Below, piece after piece: positions 1 through 10,540 of a DNA stretch of 64,000 bases. The position numbers were made by a program, and so were the translations under genes. This DNA is from Parabacteroides sp. PF5-6 (GTDB taxonomy: Bacteria > Bacteroidota > Bacteroidia > Bacteroidales > Tannerellaceae): NCBI RefSeq assembly GCF_029504695.1, contig NZ_JAQFIN010000010.1, forward strand, positions 1 to 64,000, read 5' to 3'. The stretch's first letter is position 1; each line of letters opens with the position of its first letter. The notes under the pieces are model-generated. The model had not been told where the DNA came from. It did no database searches and was given only the letters and a program-made list of their open reading frames with translations.

Positions 1-31
1 GATTTTTATCCCTTTTTTTATCCCTAAAACG

Positions 32-80
32 AAAAATCCCCCGAAGAAGCCTTATAAATAGAGGCTTTCGAGAGATTTTT
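32..80. repeat. imperfect stem-loop at the broken helicase end
   Basis: Two arms of about 20 bases (32-52 and 62-80) are imperfect reverse complements around the A/T loop TATAAATAG, and the right arm ends in a T run (76-82). It looks like a bidirectional terminator or a small dyad repeat. All three forward frames carry stops in 1-104. It therefore separates the helicase remnant from whatever lies upstream. Confidence 0.45.
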
Positions 81-84
81 TTGA

Positions 85-1065
85 GGTTCCTGGCGGAACT
101 ATAAATACAAATACAACGAAAAGGAGAAACGGATCGAAGAAGAGATTGTCGGCACCTTCACGCAACTGCCCATCCGGCTGGCCTGGGCGATCACCGTACA
201 TAAGAGTCAGGGGTTGACCTTCAACCGGGTCGTGGTCGATCTGACCGGTGGCGTCTTTGCCGGCGGACAGACCTATGTCGCACTCAGCCGTTGCACCTCG
301 CTGGAAGGGTTGGTATTGAAAGGGAAGATCTCCCTGCATGATATCTTTGTGCGCAAAGAGATCGTCGGCTTCAGCCAGGAGTTCAACAACCCCCGCCTGA
401 TTGCCAACACCTTGAAAGAGAGTGAAGCCGAACTGAACTATGCCCGGGCGGCGGAATATTTCAACAAAGGAGAATTCCCGGAGGCGGTCGAGGCCTTTTC
501 CGCGGCCGTCACCCAAAAGAATCTATTGACACCCGCCGTGCAGCGCCTGATCCGGATAAAACTTCAACAGATCAATACCCAGCAGGCGAAGATCAAATCG
601 CTACAGGAAGAATTGCATGGTGTCAGAGAAATACAAAAAGAATACGCCCACGAATACTACCTGATGGGCAATGAGTGTATCACCAAAGCGAGGGATGCGA
701 GAGCCGCCTTGCGCAATTTCGATAAAGCGCTGAAGCTCAACCCCTCCTATACCGATGCCTGGGTCAGAAAAGGAGTCACCCTATTGGATATGGATGAGGA
801 TTACGAAGCGTTATCTTGCCTGAACAAAGCCGTCAAGCTGAGCCCGCAATCGTTCAAAGCCCGATACAACCGGGGCAAATGCCACCTCGGGATGCAACAG
901 TACGAAGAGGCAGTCAATGACTTATTGAAAGCCGTTGCCTTAAAAAATAAACATATAGCAGCACACGAATACCTCGCCGAGGCATTCCTGCATCTGGGAG
1001 AAAAAGAATTAGCCCAAAAGCATCAGGATATCGCAGATGATTTAAAGGGTGAAAGCCAGCGGTAA
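85..1065 (+). pseudogene. C-terminal remnant of Pif1/RecD-like helicase with TPR tail
   Basis: Helicase-like residues run in one frame from about position 85 ([14 protein letters not shown], then GTFTQLP and the conserved [12 protein letters not shown] block), followed by YVALSRC, the typical end of a superfamily 1 Pif1/RecD-type helicase core. About 200 residues then form a coiled linker and at least three TPR units (for example [20 protein letters not shown] and [17 protein letters not shown]). The Walker A and B half is absent. An in-frame TGA lies at 82-84 and a stem-loop sits just upstream. The first ATG in frame (214) falls inside the conserved helicase block, so it is unlikely to be a true start. 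I read this as a 5'-truncated or interrupted gene. The TPR part could only be expressed if a cryptic start is used. It converges on cdd with a 24-base 3' overlap. Confidence 0.6.
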
Positions 1066-1506
1066 CAGATCACGGGCGGAAGAGATGACCTGTATCTCTT
1101 CATTGCCGCAAAGCAGAATGCGCATAGGCACCTTACCCCGGTTTTCCGATTCGAACATCACCTGACGGCAAGCGCCGCAAGGAGAGATATGCGATCGCAC
1201 CTCACCGTCTTTTATTGCGGCAATAGCGATATCGCGTACCGGGATATTGGGATATTGCGCACCGGCAGTAAAGAGCGCGACCCGCTCGGCACAAAGCCCG
1301 GAGGGATAAGCAGCGTTCTCCTGATTGTTTCCGACAATGATTTTTCCGTTGGTCAACATAAGAGCGACGCCGACATGGAATCCGGAATAAGGCGCATAAG
1401 CATCTTTAGCCGCACTAACCGCTTTATTCATTAGCTCAGCATCCAGAGGTGAGAGTTCTTCGATGGAAATGACCTCGATCTTTGTTTCAATTTTTATTTC
1501 TTTCAT
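1042..1506 (-). CDS. cdd: cytidine deaminase
   Basis: Deaminates cytidine and deoxycytidine to uridine in cytosolic pyrimidine salvage. The 154-residue product has the cytidine deaminase zinc signature: CAERVALF (Cys ligand and the catalytic Glu) followed by PCGACRQV with two more Cys ligands. [10 protein letters not shown] near residue 40 forms the nucleoside pocket. The length is slightly above the usual 130-135 residues because of a charged N-terminal extension. The gene is monocistronic; its 3' end overlaps the helicase remnant and its 5' end faces the glucosaminidase gene. A -7 box (TATATTTG) lies about 25 bases upstream of the ATG. Family assignment is secure. Confidence 0.93.
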   Translation of the reverse strand: MKEIKIETKIEVISIEELSPLDAELMNKAVSAAKDAYAPYSGFHVGVALMLTNGKIIVGNNQENAAYPSGLCAERVALFTAGAQYPNIPVRDIAIAAIKDGEVRSHISPCGACRQVMFESENRGKVPMRILLCGNEEIQVISSARDLLPLAFTL

Positions 1507-1531
1507 GGGGGATAAGGATTATTAATTATAG

Positions 1532-1539
1532 CAAATATA
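1532..1539 (-). promoter_or_regulatory. -7 box for cdd (TATATTTG)
   Basis: Exact match to the Bacteroidetes housekeeping -7 consensus TAnnTTTG on the minus strand, 25 bases before the cdd ATG. No clear TTTG -33 element is visible; that region is overlapped by the -7 box of the divergent gene. Confidence 0.5.
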
Positions 1540-1560
1540 AAGAATTATTTAACTAAATCA

Positions 1561-1568
1561 TATCTTTG
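1561..1568 (+). promoter_or_regulatory. -7 box for glucosaminidase gene (TATCTTTG)
   Basis: Exact TAnnTTTG match 33 bases upstream of the ATG at 1602. It lies only 21 bp from the opposing cdd -7 box, so the two promoters share the same DNA. Confidence 0.55.
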
Positions 1569-1601
1569 CATAGAATAATTAAGCTACAGGGCTTCTAAAT
1601 C

Positions 1602-2519
1602 ATGAAAATATACGTTCAAGGCAGTCTGTTGACACTCTTTTTTTTCATTTTGACCGTGCTTCCCGCCGAGGCACAGCGCAAAAACAGTTCGTATCTCAAA
1701 TACATCGATCAGTATAATAATCTGGCCGTTCAGCACCAGAAGAAATACGGCATTCCGGCCAGCATCACCCTGGCACAGGGTATCCTGGAGTCGGGCGCCG
1801 GCCAAAGCAAACTGGCTAAAGCGTCGAATAACCACTTCGGGATCAAATGCCATTCCGACTGGAAAGGCGGCAGGACCTATCACGACGACGATGAGCGGGG
1901 CGAATGTTTCCGCAAATACCGGAAAGTGGAAGACTCGTACGACGATCACTCCCGCTTCCTGGTCGAACGTTCGCGCTATGCCAGCCTGTTCAAACTGCAT
2001 ATCACCGACTATAAAGGTTGGGCACGAGGCCTGCAGAAATGCGGCTACGCTACGGATAAAGCGTATGCCAATAAGTTGATCAAGATGATCGAAGATTATG
2101 AACTCTATCGCTTCGACAGTGGAAAAGGGAAGAAAGCGAATAACAACAAAAAGCAGGGACCGGTGACCGCACCGATGGTCAAACGGACGATTTACAAAAC
2201 ACATGGCCTGATCTACATACTGGCGCTGCCGAACGATAACTTCGACCGGATCGCTCGCGATCTGGACTTCAAACCGAAGAAACTGATAAAGTTCAACGAG
2301 GTGCCGGAAGACTTCCCCCTGCAGCCGGGCGATATCATCTATCTGCAAAAGAAAAAGAAAAAAGCGGACAAACCGTATTACGACCATGTGGTAAAGATCG
2401 GCGAGTCCATGCACAGTATCGCCCAGCAGTATGGTGTTCAGATCAAAAGCCTCTACAAGATGAACAAAAAAGATCCGGAGTATATACCGGTCGAAGGAGA
2501 CGTACTTAAACTTCGCTAA
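1602..2519 (+). CDS. secreted glucosaminidase with LysM domain (peptidoglycan hydrolase)
   Basis: Predicted cell-wall hydrolase cutting the glycan backbone after N-acetylglucosamine. The 305 residues begin with a Sec signal peptide (LLTLFFFILTVLPAEAQ, cleaved near residue 25). A glucosaminidase domain (about 35-170) carries the motif ITLAQGILESGAGQSKLA, where Glu63 is the likely catalytic acid, and NNHFGIKC downstream, typical of FlgJ-C/LytG-type enzymes. After a Lys-rich linker there are one degenerate and one good LysM-like segment; the last 45 residues (VKIGESMHSIAQQYGV) should bind peptidoglycan. Probably periplasmic, acting in wall remodelling or cell separation. The exact bond specificity cannot be told from sequence. 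Confidence 0.85.
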   Translation: MKIYVQGSLLTLFFFILTVLPAEAQRKNSSYLKYIDQYNNLAVQHQKKYGIPASITLAQGILESGAGQSKLAKASNNHFGIKCHSDWKGGRTYHDDDERGECFRKYRKVEDSYDDHSRFLVERSRYASLFKLHITDYKGWARGLQKCGYATDKAYANKLIKMIEDYELYRFDSGKGKKANNNKKQGPVTAPMVKRTIYKTHGLIYILALPNDNFDRIARDLDFKPKKLIKFNEVPEDFPLQPGDIIYLQKKKKKADKPYYDHVVKIGESMHSIAQQYGVQIKSLYKMNKKDPEYIPVEGDVLKLR

Positions 2520-2527
2520 ATATTTAC

Positions 2528-2535
2528 TATCTTTG
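2528..2535 (+). promoter_or_regulatory. -7 box for purM-prfA-pyrF (TATCTTTG)
   Basis: Exact TAnnTTTG match 23 bases before the purM ATG and just after the glucosaminidase stop. It should start the three-gene transcript. Confidence 0.55.
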
Positions 2536-2558
2536 TACCCCAAATTAACAGTAAGAGC

Positions 2559-3728
2559 ATGAGCGACCAACGTTATAATCAACGCGGAGTATCCGCTTCC
2601 AAAGAAGATGTGCATAATGCGATAAAGCATATTGACAAAGGGGTTTTCCCCAATGCCTTTTGCAAAATCATTCCCGATATACTGGGTGGCGATCCGGAAT
2701 ACTGCAATATCATGCATGCCGACGGGGCGGGCACGAAATCCTCCCTGGCGTATATGTACTGGAAAGAGACCGGCGACCTCTCCGTATGGAAAGGCATCGC
2801 GCAGGATGCGTTGATCATGAATATCGACGACCTGCTTTGTGTCGGCGCGACGGATAATATCCTGGTTTCCTCGACCATCGGGCGCAACAAACACCTGATC
2901 CCGGGTGAGGTGATCTCGACGATTATCAACGGTACGGACGAACTATTGGCCGAGCTGCGCGCGTTAGGCTTCGGCTGTTATGCCACCGGTGGCGAGACGG
3001 CGGATGTGGGCGACCTGGTACGCACCATCATCGTAGACAGTACGGTCACCTGCCGGATGAAAAGAGCCGATGTGATCGACAACCAACGCATACAAGCCGG
3101 CGATGTGATCGTCGGTATGGCCTCTTACGGCAAAGCCACCTACGAACAGGAATACAATAGCGGCATGGGCAGCAACGGCCTGACCTCCGCCCGCCACGAT
3201 GTATTCGCCAAATACCTGGCGGCGAAGTTTCCGGAGAGTTACGACGCGACCATCCCCGAGAAACTGATCTATGCCGGCGGACTGAAGCTGACCGACCCGA
3301 TCGAAGAGCTCGGCATCACTGCCGGGAAGATGGTACTCTCGCCTACCCGCACCTATGCTCCGGTGATCAAGCAAGTATTGGATAAATTACGTCCTGAAGT
3401 ACATGGTATGGTACATTGCTCCGGCGGCGCGCAAACGAAAGTGATGCACTTCGTACAGAACAAACGCATCACGAAGAACAACCTCTTCCCCATCCCACCG
3501 CTTTTCCGCATTATCCAGAAAGAGAGCGGCACCGATTGGAAAGAGATGTATAAGGTGTTCAATATGGGCCATCGCATGGAAGTCTACCTGGCACCCGAAC
3601 ACGCCGAAGAGGTGATCCGCATCGCGCAAAGCTTTAACATCGACGCACAGATCGTCGGCTTTGTAGAAGATGCGCCGAAGAATGAACTGATCATCGAAAG
3701 CGAAAAAGGAACGTTCATCTATGAGTGA
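2559..3728 (+). CDS. purM: phosphoribosylformylglycinamidine cyclo-ligase (AIR synthase)
   Basis: Catalyses ATP-dependent ring closure of FGAM to aminoimidazole ribotide, step 5 of purine synthesis. The 389 residues show the PurM/PurL-type ATP-grasp-like fold: [12 protein letters not shown] near residue 55, the metal/ATP-binding stretch [18 protein letters not shown], and [16 protein letters not shown] near residue 140. It is longer than E. coli PurM (345) and belongs to the divergent Bacteroidetes form. Its last codons overlap prfA by 8 bases, indicating translational coupling in a purM-prfA-pyrF operon that joins nucleotide synthesis to translation termination. Annotation is confident at family level. 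Confidence 0.88.
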   Translation: MSDQRYNQRGVSASKEDVHNAIKHIDKGVFPNAFCKIIPDILGGDPEYCNIMHADGAGTKSSLAYMYWKETGDLSVWKGIAQDALIMNIDDLLCVGATDNILVSSTIGRNKHLIPGEVISTIINGTDELLAELRALGFGCYATGGETADVGDLVRTIIVDSTVTCRMKRADVIDNQRIQAGDVIVGMASYGKATYEQEYNSGMGSNGLTSARHDVFAKYLAAKFPESYDATIPEKLIYAGGLKLTDPIEELGITAGKMVLSPTRTYAPVIKQVLDKLRPEVHGMVHCSGGAQTKVMHFVQNKRITKNNLFPIPPLFRIIQKESGTDWKEMYKVFNMGHRMEVYLAPEHAEEVIRIAQSFNIDAQIVGFVEDAPKNELIIESEKGTFIYE

Positions 3729-4806
3729 GAATAGTTTACTGAATAGGTTGGACGGACTGGTTAGCCGTTTTGAAGAAGTCGGGACTTTGATCACCGACCC
3801 GGCAGTGATTGCCGATATGAAACGGTATGTCAAATTGAACAAAGAATACCGCGATCTGGAAAAGATCGTTAACGCGCGACAAGCATACGTCAATACCCTG
3901 AACGGGATAGATGAAGCCCGCCAGTTGCTCGACACGGAGAAAGATCCGGAGATGCGCGAGATGGCGCGGGAAGAGTTGGAAAACTGTACGGCCCGTATCC
4001 CTGAACTGGAAGAAGAAATCAAGATACTACTGATCCCCGCTGATCCGGAAGACGGCAAGAACGCCATCGTGGAGATTCGCGGTGGCACCGGTGGCGACGA
4101 AGCGGCAATCTTTGCCGGCGACCTGTACCGGATGTATATCAAATACTGCGAGTCGAAAGGTTGGAAAACGGAAGTGACCAGCAGCAGCGAAGGGACTGCC
4201 GGAGGATTTAAAGAAGTGATCTTCACCGTTACCGGTGATAATGTGTACGGGACGATGAAGTATGAAAGTGGCGTACACCGTGTACAGCGCATCCCGGCAA
4301 CGGAAACCCAAGGGCGCGTACATACCTCGGCCGCATCCGTAGCCGTCTTGCCCGAAGCCGAAGAGGTGGATGTGGAGATCAACCCTGCCGACCTGGAGTT
4401 TCAGACCGCCCGCTCGAGTGGCGCGGGAGGCCAGAACGTCAACAAGGTGGAGACAAAGGTTCAACTCTACCACAAACCCACCGGCATACAGATCCAATGT
4501 CAGGTCTCCCGTTCGCAGCTCGCCAATAAAGAAATGGCGTTGCAGATGCTTCGTACCCGCCTGTACGACATGAAACTGCAGGAGCACCTCGAGCAGATCT
4601 CTTCCAAACGCAAAACAATGGTTTCCACCGGCGACCGCTCCGCGAAGATCCGTACCTACAACTACCCGCAAGGCAGGATTACGGACCATCGTATCAATTA
4701 CACCATATATAATCTTTCCGCTTTTATGGACGGAGACGTTCAGGACTGTATCGACCACCTGATCATCGCCGAGAATGCAGAGCGCTTGAAAGAAGCCGAA
4801 TTATAA
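3721..4806 (+). CDS. prfA: peptide chain release factor 1
   Basis: Recognises UAA and UAG in the ribosomal A site and triggers peptidyl-tRNA hydrolysis. The 361 residues match full-length RF1. The catalytic GGQ is at 236-238 in [14 protein letters not shown]. The N-terminal coiled-coil domain and the decoding domain precede it; the segment [20 protein letters not shown] is the conserved RF approach to the GGQ domain. RF1 rather than RF2 is supported by the lack of the RF2 programmed frameshift and by the fit of the family. It overlaps purM by 8 bases and is followed 24 bases later by pyrF. Confidence 0.95.
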   Translation: MSENSLLNRLDGLVSRFEEVGTLITDPAVIADMKRYVKLNKEYRDLEKIVNARQAYVNTLNGIDEARQLLDTEKDPEMREMAREELENCTARIPELEEEIKILLIPADPEDGKNAIVEIRGGTGGDEAAIFAGDLYRMYIKYCESKGWKTEVTSSSEGTAGGFKEVIFTVTGDNVYGTMKYESGVHRVQRIPATETQGRVHTSAASVAVLPEAEEVDVEINPADLEFQTARSSGAGGQNVNKVETKVQLYHKPTGIQIQCQVSRSQLANKEMALQMLRTRLYDMKLQEHLEQISSKRKTMVSTGDRSAKIRTYNYPQGRITDHRINYTIYNLSAFMDGDVQDCIDHLIIAENAERLKEAEL

Positions 4807-4830
4807 TCTCTTATCCTAAAACAAACAGAT

Positions 4831-5673
4831 ATGAATAAGCAACAACTATTTGATAATATAAAAAGAAAACAATCCTTCCTCTGCGTCGGATTAGATACCG
4901 ATATAAAGAAGATCCCGCCGCATCTGTTGGATGGCGAAGACCCGATCTTCACCTTCAACAAAGCCATTATCGACGCGACAGCGAAATACTGCGTGGCCTA
5001 CAAACCCAACCTGGCGTTTTACGAAAGCCTGGGTATGGAAGGCATGTCGGCTTTTGAACGTACGGTCACCTATATCCGTGAGAACTATCCGGATCAGTTT
5101 ATCATTGCCGACGCCAAAAGAGGCGATATCGGGAATACTTCCGAGATGTACGCCCGTTCTTTCTTCGATCATATCAAGGTCGATGCGGTGACGGTGGCTC
5201 CTTATATGGGGGAAGACAGCGTGAAGCCTTTCCTACTCTATCCGGAAAGCTGGGTGATCCTGTTGGCGTTGACCTCCAACAAAGGATCGAAAGACTTTCA
5301 GTTTACCGAAGATGCAAACGGAGAACGGCTCTTTGAGAAGGTATTGAAGAAATCGCAGGAGTGGGCAACCGACGAGCAGATGATGTACGTGGTAGGCGCC
5401 ACCCAGGGCGAGATGTTTTTAGATATACGCAAATATGCGCCGCATCATTTTTTGTTGGTTCCGGGTGTAGGGGCACAAGGCGGAAGCCTGGAAGAGGTCG
5501 CCCGCTACGGCATGAACGAGCAGTGCGGCTTGTTAGTCAATTCCTCCCGCGCCATTATCTACGCGGATCACACGACAAACTTCGCGGCTGTTGCCGGAGA
5601 AGCGGCGCGTGAGGTGCAACAGGAAATGGTGCTCTATCTGTTCGACAAAGGAATTATTCCACACAAATCATAG
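4831..5673 (+). CDS. pyrF: orotidine 5'-phosphate decarboxylase (type 2)
   Basis: Decarboxylates OMP to UMP, the last step of pyrimidine synthesis. The 280-residue length and the motif [11 protein letters not shown] (Asp-Lys-Asp catalytic network, about residues 95-105) place it in the longer type 2 subfamily. [11 protein letters not shown] at the start and [11 protein letters not shown] near the C-terminus shape the phosphate-binding barrel loops. Third gene of the purM-prfA-pyrF operon. It ends before an 89-base gap that leads into the lipid A genes. Confidence 0.93.
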   Translation: MNKQQLFDNIKRKQSFLCVGLDTDIKKIPPHLLDGEDPIFTFNKAIIDATAKYCVAYKPNLAFYESLGMEGMSAFERTVTYIRENYPDQFIIADAKRGDIGNTSEMYARSFFDHIKVDAVTVAPYMGEDSVKPFLLYPESWVILLALTSNKGSKDFQFTEDANGERLFEKVLKKSQEWATDEQMMYVVGATQGEMFLDIRKYAPHHFLLVPGVGAQGGSLEEVARYGMNEQCGLLVNSSRAIIYADHTTNFAAVAGEAAREVQQEMVLYLFDKGIIPHKS

Positions 5674-5762
5674 GGATTACCAAGTTTTTTTACCATTTTT
5701 GCACATTGGTATCCGACCGATAACCACGTAATTACTGACAGACTAATAATTTAGAAGAACGA

Positions 5763-6806
5763 ATGGAGTTTACAGCCCAACAAATTGCTGACTTCCTGAA
5801 CGGAGCAGTTGACGGTGATCCGACCATAAAAATCAGTACTTTCTCTAAGATTGAAGAGGGGACACCCGGATCACTCACTTTCCTGGCCAACCCCAAATAC
5901 GAACATTATATCTACGAGACAAAAGCCAGCGCGGCTTTAGTCAATACCGACTTCAAACCGGAGAAGCCCGTTTCGACGACCTTGATCCGTGTGCCCAACG
6001 CGTATGCCGCTTTGGCGATGTTGCTCAATATGGTGGAACAGGCCAAACCGAAAAAGAAAGGCATCGACCCGACGGCGTTCGTCTCGGCATCGGCCCGGGT
6101 AGGTGAAGATTGTTATATCGGGAACCTGGCTTATATCGGTGAAGGCACCACGATCGGCAAAAATTGCATGATCTATCCCTACGCTTATGTGGGCGATTTT
6201 GTTACGGTGGGCGACGGTACGATCATCTACCCCCATGTTTCCATCTACGAAGGATGTCGGATCGGGCAGCGTTGTATCCTGCACTCCGGCGCGGTGATCG
6301 GCTCCGATGGTTTCGGCTTCGCTCCCGAAGGGGAGAGCTACAGCAAAATCCCTCAGATGGGGAATGTAGTGATTGAAGATGATGTGGAGATCGGTGCCAA
6401 TACGGCCATAGACCGGGCAGTGATGGGTTCAACAACTATCCGCAAAGGAGTGAAACTGGATAACCTCGTGCAGATTGCCCACAATGTGGAAGTCGGTGAG
6501 AATACCGTTATGGCTGCCCAGGTGGGTATTGCCGGATCGGTGAAAGTAGGCAAGCATTGTATGTTTGGCGGCCAGGTGGGTCTGGCGGGACATATCACCG
6601 TGGCCGACAATGTGACATTCGGTGCACAAGCGGGTGTGATCAGCAGTGTAAAAGAAGAAACCACGTTATTAGGAGCGCCGGCGATTCAGGCAAAGAACTT
6701 CATGCGATCCAGTGCGATATTCAATCGCCTGCCCGACATATATCGTTCCATGGGACAGATGCAACGGGAAATAGAAGAATTGAAAAAACAAATCAGCAAA
6801 GAATAA
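5763..6806 (+). CDS. lpxD: UDP-3-O-acylglucosamine N-acyltransferase
   Basis: Adds the second 3-hydroxyacyl chain from acyl-ACP onto UDP-3-O-acyl-glucosamine in lipid A synthesis. The 347 residues comprise an N-terminal uridine-binding domain (about 1-100), a left-handed beta-helix made of hexapeptide repeats (about 105-300; for example [20 protein letters not shown]), and a short C-terminal helix ([15 protein letters not shown]). [20 protein letters not shown] contains the conserved His of the active site. The stop codon overlaps the lpxC/fabZ start by one base (TAATG), so the lipid A genes are translationally coupled. Confidence 0.95.
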   Translation: MEFTAQQIADFLNGAVDGDPTIKISTFSKIEEGTPGSLTFLANPKYEHYIYETKASAALVNTDFKPEKPVSTTLIRVPNAYAALAMLLNMVEQAKPKKKGIDPTAFVSASARVGEDCYIGNLAYIGEGTTIGKNCMIYPYAYVGDFVTVGDGTIIYPHVSIYEGCRIGQRCILHSGAVIGSDGFGFAPEGESYSKIPQMGNVVIEDDVEIGANTAIDRAVMGSTTIRKGVKLDNLVQIAHNVEVGENTVMAAQVGIAGSVKVGKHCMFGGQVGLAGHITVADNVTFGAQAGVISSVKEETTLLGAPAIQAKNFMRSSAIFNRLPDIYRSMGQMQREIEELKKQISKE

Positions 6807-8200
6807 TGACAGACATGCAAAAGCAAAAAACGCTGGCAGAGAGCTTCTCCCTCTCGGGGAAAGGTTTACATTCAGGCTTAGATATACAGATCACATTCCA
6901 TCCGGCTCCGGAAAACCACGGTTACAAGATCAAAAGAGTGGATCTCGAAGGCGAGCCCGTGATCGAAGCGGTCGCTGAAAATGTGACACAAACCCAAAGA
7001 GGAACGGTAGTGGCCAAGAACGAGGTGTATGTCAGTACGATCGAACACGCCATGGCTGCTCTGTATGCTTTTGAGATCGATAATTGCCTGATCGAAGTCA
7101 ACGCGCCTGAATTCCCGATCCTCGATGGTAGCTCTATCTATTATACCGAAGCGATTCAGCAAGTAGGCGTAGTGAAACAGGCTGCTCCCAAAGACTATTA
7201 TATTGTCAAGCATAAGATGGAAGTGACGGACGAGAAAACCGGTTCGTCATTGATCATACTGCCTGATGACAAATTCAGCCTGAACGTCCTGATCTCTTTC
7301 GACTCTCCCGTATTGTCCAATCAATTTGCCACATTAAACGACCTGAGTGAATTCGCGACGGAGATCGCTGCCTCACGCACGTTTGTCTTTGTCAGAGAAG
7401 TGGAAATGCTTCTGCAGAACAACCTGATCAAAGGGGGCGATCTCGACAATGCCATCGTGATCTACGACAAGAAGATCCCGCAGGAGTCGCTCAACCAACT
7501 GGCCGATATGATCGGTATCCCGCATAAGGACGTACAAGACCTGGGGTATATCAATAATAACCCACTGGTATTCGATAATGAACCGGCACGTCATAAACTC
7601 ATCGACGTGATCGGCGACCTGGCTTTGATCGGCAAGCCGATCCGGGGACGGGTGATCGCTACCCGCCCGGGGCACAAAATCAACAATCAACTGGCTCGCC
7701 TGATCCGCAAAGACATCAAACAGAATGAGGTGCAGGCTCCTCTATATAATCCGAACGACGTTCCGGTATTGGATAATATCCGTATCCGTGAACTTCTGCC
7801 CCACCGCTACCCGTTCCTGTTGGTCGATAAGATCATCGAGATGGGAGCGAATCATATTGTCGGGATCAAGAATATCACGACAAACGAGCCTTTCTTTACC
7901 GGGCATTTCCCGCAGGAACCGGTCATGCCGGGCGTACTGCTGGTCGAAGCCATGGCACAGACCGGCGGATTACTGGTATTGAACTCGATAGAGGATCCGG
8001 AACGCTACTCGACCTACTTTATGAAGATCGACGGGGTGAAGTTCCGCCAGAAAGTGGTACCCGGCGATACGCTTGTGCTCCGGTTGGAATTACTTTCTCC
8101 GATCCGTCGGGGCATTTCTTCCATGAAAGGATATATCTTTGTAGGCGAAAAGCTGGTATGTGAAGCAGAATTTATGGCACAAATCATAAAAAACAAATAA
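6806..8200 (+). CDS. lpxC/fabZ: bifunctional LpxC deacetylase / FabZ dehydratase fusion
   Basis: One 464-residue polypeptide carries two enzymes. Residues 1 to about 300 are the zinc-dependent UDP-3-O-acyl-GlcNAc deacetylase that commits to lipid A synthesis: [11 protein letters not shown] gives one His ligand and [16 protein letters not shown] gives the HKxxD motif. Residues about 315-464 are the hotdog-fold (3R)-hydroxyacyl-ACP dehydratase: [14 protein letters not shown], then [20 protein letters not shown] with the catalytic His and Glu. This fusion is known in Bacteroidetes. The start ATG overlaps the lpxD stop; an in-frame ATG at 6557 lies inside lpxD and is not a plausible start. lpxA follows 2 bases after the stop. 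Confidence 0.95.
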   Translation: MTDMQKQKTLAESFSLSGKGLHSGLDIQITFHPAPENHGYKIKRVDLEGEPVIEAVAENVTQTQRGTVVAKNEVYVSTIEHAMAALYAFEIDNCLIEVNAPEFPILDGSSIYYTEAIQQVGVVKQAAPKDYYIVKHKMEVTDEKTGSSLIILPDDKFSLNVLISFDSPVLSNQFATLNDLSEFATEIAASRTFVFVREVEMLLQNNLIKGGDLDNAIVIYDKKIPQESLNQLADMIGIPHKDVQDLGYINNNPLVFDNEPARHKLIDVIGDLALIGKPIRGRVIATRPGHKINNQLARLIRKDIKQNEVQAPLYNPNDVPVLDNIRIRELLPHRYPFLLVDKIIEMGANHIVGIKNITTNEPFFTGHFPQEPVMPGVLLVEAMAQTGGLLVLNSIEDPERYSTYFMKIDGVKFRQKVVPGDTLVLRLELLSPIRRGISSMKGYIFVGEKLVCEAEFMAQIIKNK

Positions 8201-8202
8201 AA

Positions 8203-8991
8203 ATGAATATCTCTCCATTAGCCGTCATCCACCCCGAGGCTAAAATCGGTCAGAACGTGACTATTGATCCTTTCGTGGTGGTCGAAAAGAATGTTGTTAT
8301 CGGCGATCATTGCCATATCCTCCCCCATGCGGTCATTCTGGAAGGATCCCGTATCGGCAAACACTGTCAGATATTTCCGGGAGCGGTCATCGGCGGCATT
8401 CCGCAAGACCTCAAGTTCAAAGGTGAAGATACGACAGCAGAGATTGGAGATCATACGACCATACGTGAATGCGTAACCGTCAACCGGGGCACGGCAGCGA
8501 AAGGCAAAACCGTCGTAGGCAGCCATTGCCTGATCATGGCCTACTCGCATATCGCCCACGACTGTATCCTGAAAGATCATATCATTATCGGTAACTCGAC
8601 CCAGCTGGCCGGAGAAGTCGAAGTCGACGACTATGCGATCGTCAGCGGAGGCAGTCTGGCGCATCAGTTCGTACGGATCTCCAAACATGTCATGGTGCAG
8701 GGTGGCTCACGGATCGGCAAAGATATTCCGCCCTATACCCTGATCGGGCGTGATCCCATTGTGTATTGCGGCATCAACATCGTCGGCTTGCGCCGGCGTG
8801 GCTTTACGAACGACCAGGTATTCCTGATCCAGGATATCTATCGTACGCTTTACACCCGCGGGCTGAACAATACCCAGGCAATCAAAGCCATAGAAACGGA
8901 ATACGCCCCCAGCCCGGAACGGGATCTGATCCTCGACTTCATCAAGTCGTCCGACAGAGGCATTGTCCGCGGATCGATCGATGAACTTTAA
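8203..8991 (+). CDS. lpxA: UDP-N-acetylglucosamine O-acyltransferase
   Basis: Transfers a 3-hydroxyacyl chain from ACP to UDP-GlcNAc, the first step of lipid A synthesis. The 262 residues are a left-handed beta-helix of hexapeptide repeats followed by the helical C-terminal domain (LRRRGFTNDQVFLIQDIYRTLY). YSHIAHDC contains the catalytic His near residue 125, preceded by FKGEDTTAEIGDHTTIRECV typical of LpxA. Third of three tightly packed lipid A genes. An IGRDPIVYCGIN segment fits the nucleotide-binding loop. Confidence 0.95.
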   Translation: MNISPLAVIHPEAKIGQNVTIDPFVVVEKNVVIGDHCHILPHAVILEGSRIGKHCQIFPGAVIGGIPQDLKFKGEDTTAEIGDHTTIRECVTVNRGTAAKGKTVVGSHCLIMAYSHIAHDCILKDHIIIGNSTQLAGEVEVDDYAIVSGGSLAHQFVRISKHVMVQGGSRIGKDIPPYTLIGRDPIVYCGINIVGLRRRGFTNDQVFLIQDIYRTLYTRGLNNTQAIKAIETEYAPSPERDLILDFIKSSDRGIVRGSIDEL

Positions 8992-9002
8992 AGAAAATTT
9001 AT

Positions 9003-9010
9003 TATTTTTG
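9003..9010 (+). promoter_or_regulatory. -7 box upstream of pRiA4b-like gene (TATTTTTG)
   Basis: TAnnTTTG match 28 bases before the ATG at 9039, in the 47-base gap after lpxA. It would separate the following pair from the lpx operon. Confidence 0.45.
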
Positions 9011-9038
9011 CTCATTGACTTAAATAACGCATAGCCTT

Positions 9039-9596
9039 ATGGTTTTCAGATTTCTTATCCTATCAGACGAAGTGGACGACTTCAAGCGCGAGATCAAGAT
9101 CGATGCCGAAGCCACCTTCTTAGATTTACATAATACACTGCTCGACTCGGTGAACTATACCAAAGACGAACTGACCTCTTTCTTTATCTGCGACGACGAC
9201 TGGAGCAAAAAGACCGAGATCACACGTGTAGAGATGGACCCCAACCCGGAGGTCGACACCTACATCATGGAAGAGACGCGCCTGGAAGAGTTGCTCGAGG
9301 ACGAACGCCAGAAGATGCTTTTCGTATTCGAACTGATGACCGAAAGAGCTTTCTTTATGGAATTGCGCGAAATCATCCCGGGGCAGGATATTGCCGAGCC
9401 CGTGGTGAGTAAAGCCATCGGCGAAGCACCTGCGCAACAGATGAATTTCGAAGAGTTCGACGCCAAACTGACCACCACCACGATCGGTGAGGAGTTCTAC
9501 GGCGATTCGGAATACGACCTGGACGAACTCGATGAATCCGGCTTCGAAGGGCTGGACAGCATCGCCGACGATATGTTTGCCGACGATAAGTTCTGA
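9039..9596 (+). CDS. pRiA4b ORF-3-like protein, function unknown
   Basis: A 185-residue acidic protein. The N-terminal half ([20 protein letters not shown], then [14 protein letters not shown] and SFFICDDDW) resembles the plasmid pRiA4b ORF-3 / IS1096 TnpR-like fold family, a small alpha/beta domain without a known enzymatic role. The C-terminal 60 residues are very Asp/Glu-rich and probably disordered. No signal peptide or membrane segment. Its stop overlaps the miaA start (TGATG), so it is co-translated with a tRNA modification gene; this pairing is a hint at function but not proof. Confidence 0.7.
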   Translation: MVFRFLILSDEVDDFKREIKIDAEATFLDLHNTLLDSVNYTKDELTSFFICDDDWSKKTEITRVEMDPNPEVDTYIMEETRLEELLEDERQKMLFVFELMTERAFFMELREIIPGQDIAEPVVSKAIGEAPAQQMNFEEFDAKLTTTTIGEEFYGDSEYDLDELDESGFEGLDSIADDMFADDKF

Positions 9597-10540
9597 TGAA
9601 CACGCTGGTCGTTCTATTGGGTCCTACCGGTGTGGGCAAGACCGAATTGAGTCTGCGCCTGGCCGAAAGCCTCGGTTCGCCGATTATCTCATCCGACTCA
9701 CGCCAGCTCTACCGGGAACTGCCCATCGGCACAGCCGCCCCTACGGCGGAACAGCTCAACCGGGTGAAGCATTACCTGATCGGTACGCTCGCTGTCGACG
9801 ACTACTACAGCGCCAGCCAGTTTGAAGAAGATGTCATCTCCCTTTTAGCCGATCTACACCAGACAACGCCTGTCATCCTGATGACGGGCGGTTCTATGCT
9901 GTATATCGATGCCGTATGCAAAGGTATCGACGAGATCCCGACCGTAACGCCCGAAATCAGAGAAGCCCTCTACAGCCAGTTCGCACACGAAGGGCTCGCC
10001 CCGATCCTGGCCGAACTGAAAGAAGCCGATCCCATCCACTACAAAGAAGTAGACCGCAACAATTACAAACGCGTCATTCATGCCGTCGAGATCTGCCGCA
10101 TGACCGGCAAGCCCTACTCCTCTTTCCGCACGAACAGCCGAAAGGAACGTCCTTTCCGTATCCTGAAGATCGGGCTGACGCGCGACCGCGAAGAACTATG
10201 CGACCGGATCAATCAACGCGTCGACCAGATGATCCGGGACGGCCTCGTGGAAGAAGCCCGGCGCGTGTATCCCTTCCGCCACCTCAACTCCCTCAACACC
10301 GTAGGATATAAAGAATTATTCCGTTACTTCGACGGCGAATGGCCGCTCGAACTCGCCATAGAAAAAATCAAACGCAACAGCCGGGTCTATGCCCGCAAAC
10401 AAATGACCTGGTTCAAGCGCGACCCCGAAATCCACTGGTTCCACCCCGACCAGGAAAAAGAAATCCTCGACACGATCCACCCCTTCCGCTATCACACCCC
10501 CCTTTTTCAAACTACCGGTACTTTGCGCGCAAACTACTAA
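9596..10540 (+). CDS. miaA: tRNA dimethylallyltransferase
   Basis: Transfers the dimethylallyl group to A37 of tRNAs that read codons beginning with U. The 314-residue product starts with the P-loop [13 protein letters not shown], followed by [19 protein letters not shown] (Asp-Ser-Arg-Gln substrate motif) and [16 protein letters not shown] near the C-terminus. The ATG overlaps the preceding stop. The last ten residues (from about 305) and the stop are encoded by a palindromic repeat array that continues to 10589, so the tail is likely not part of the ancestral protein; the enzymatic core appears complete. Confidence 0.93.
   Translation: MNTLVVLLGPTGVGKTELSLRLAESLGSPIISSDSRQLYRELPIGTAAPTAEQLNRVKHYLIGTLAVDDYYSASQFEEDVISLLADLHQTTPVILMTGGSMLYIDAVCKGIDEIPTVTPEIREALYSQFAHEGLAPILAELKEADPIHYKEVDRNNYKRVIHAVEICRMTGKPYSSFRTNSRKERPFRILKIGLTRDREELCDRINQRVDQMIRDGLVEEARRVYPFRHLNSLNTVGYKELFRYFDGEWPLELAIEKIKRNSRVYARKQMTWFKRDPEIHWFHPDQEKEILDTIHPFRYHTPLFQTTGTLRANY

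Noticed and set aside
52-516. 154-codon minus-strand frame opposite the helicase remnant
   Set aside because: The plus strand carries clear helicase motifs over the same bases.
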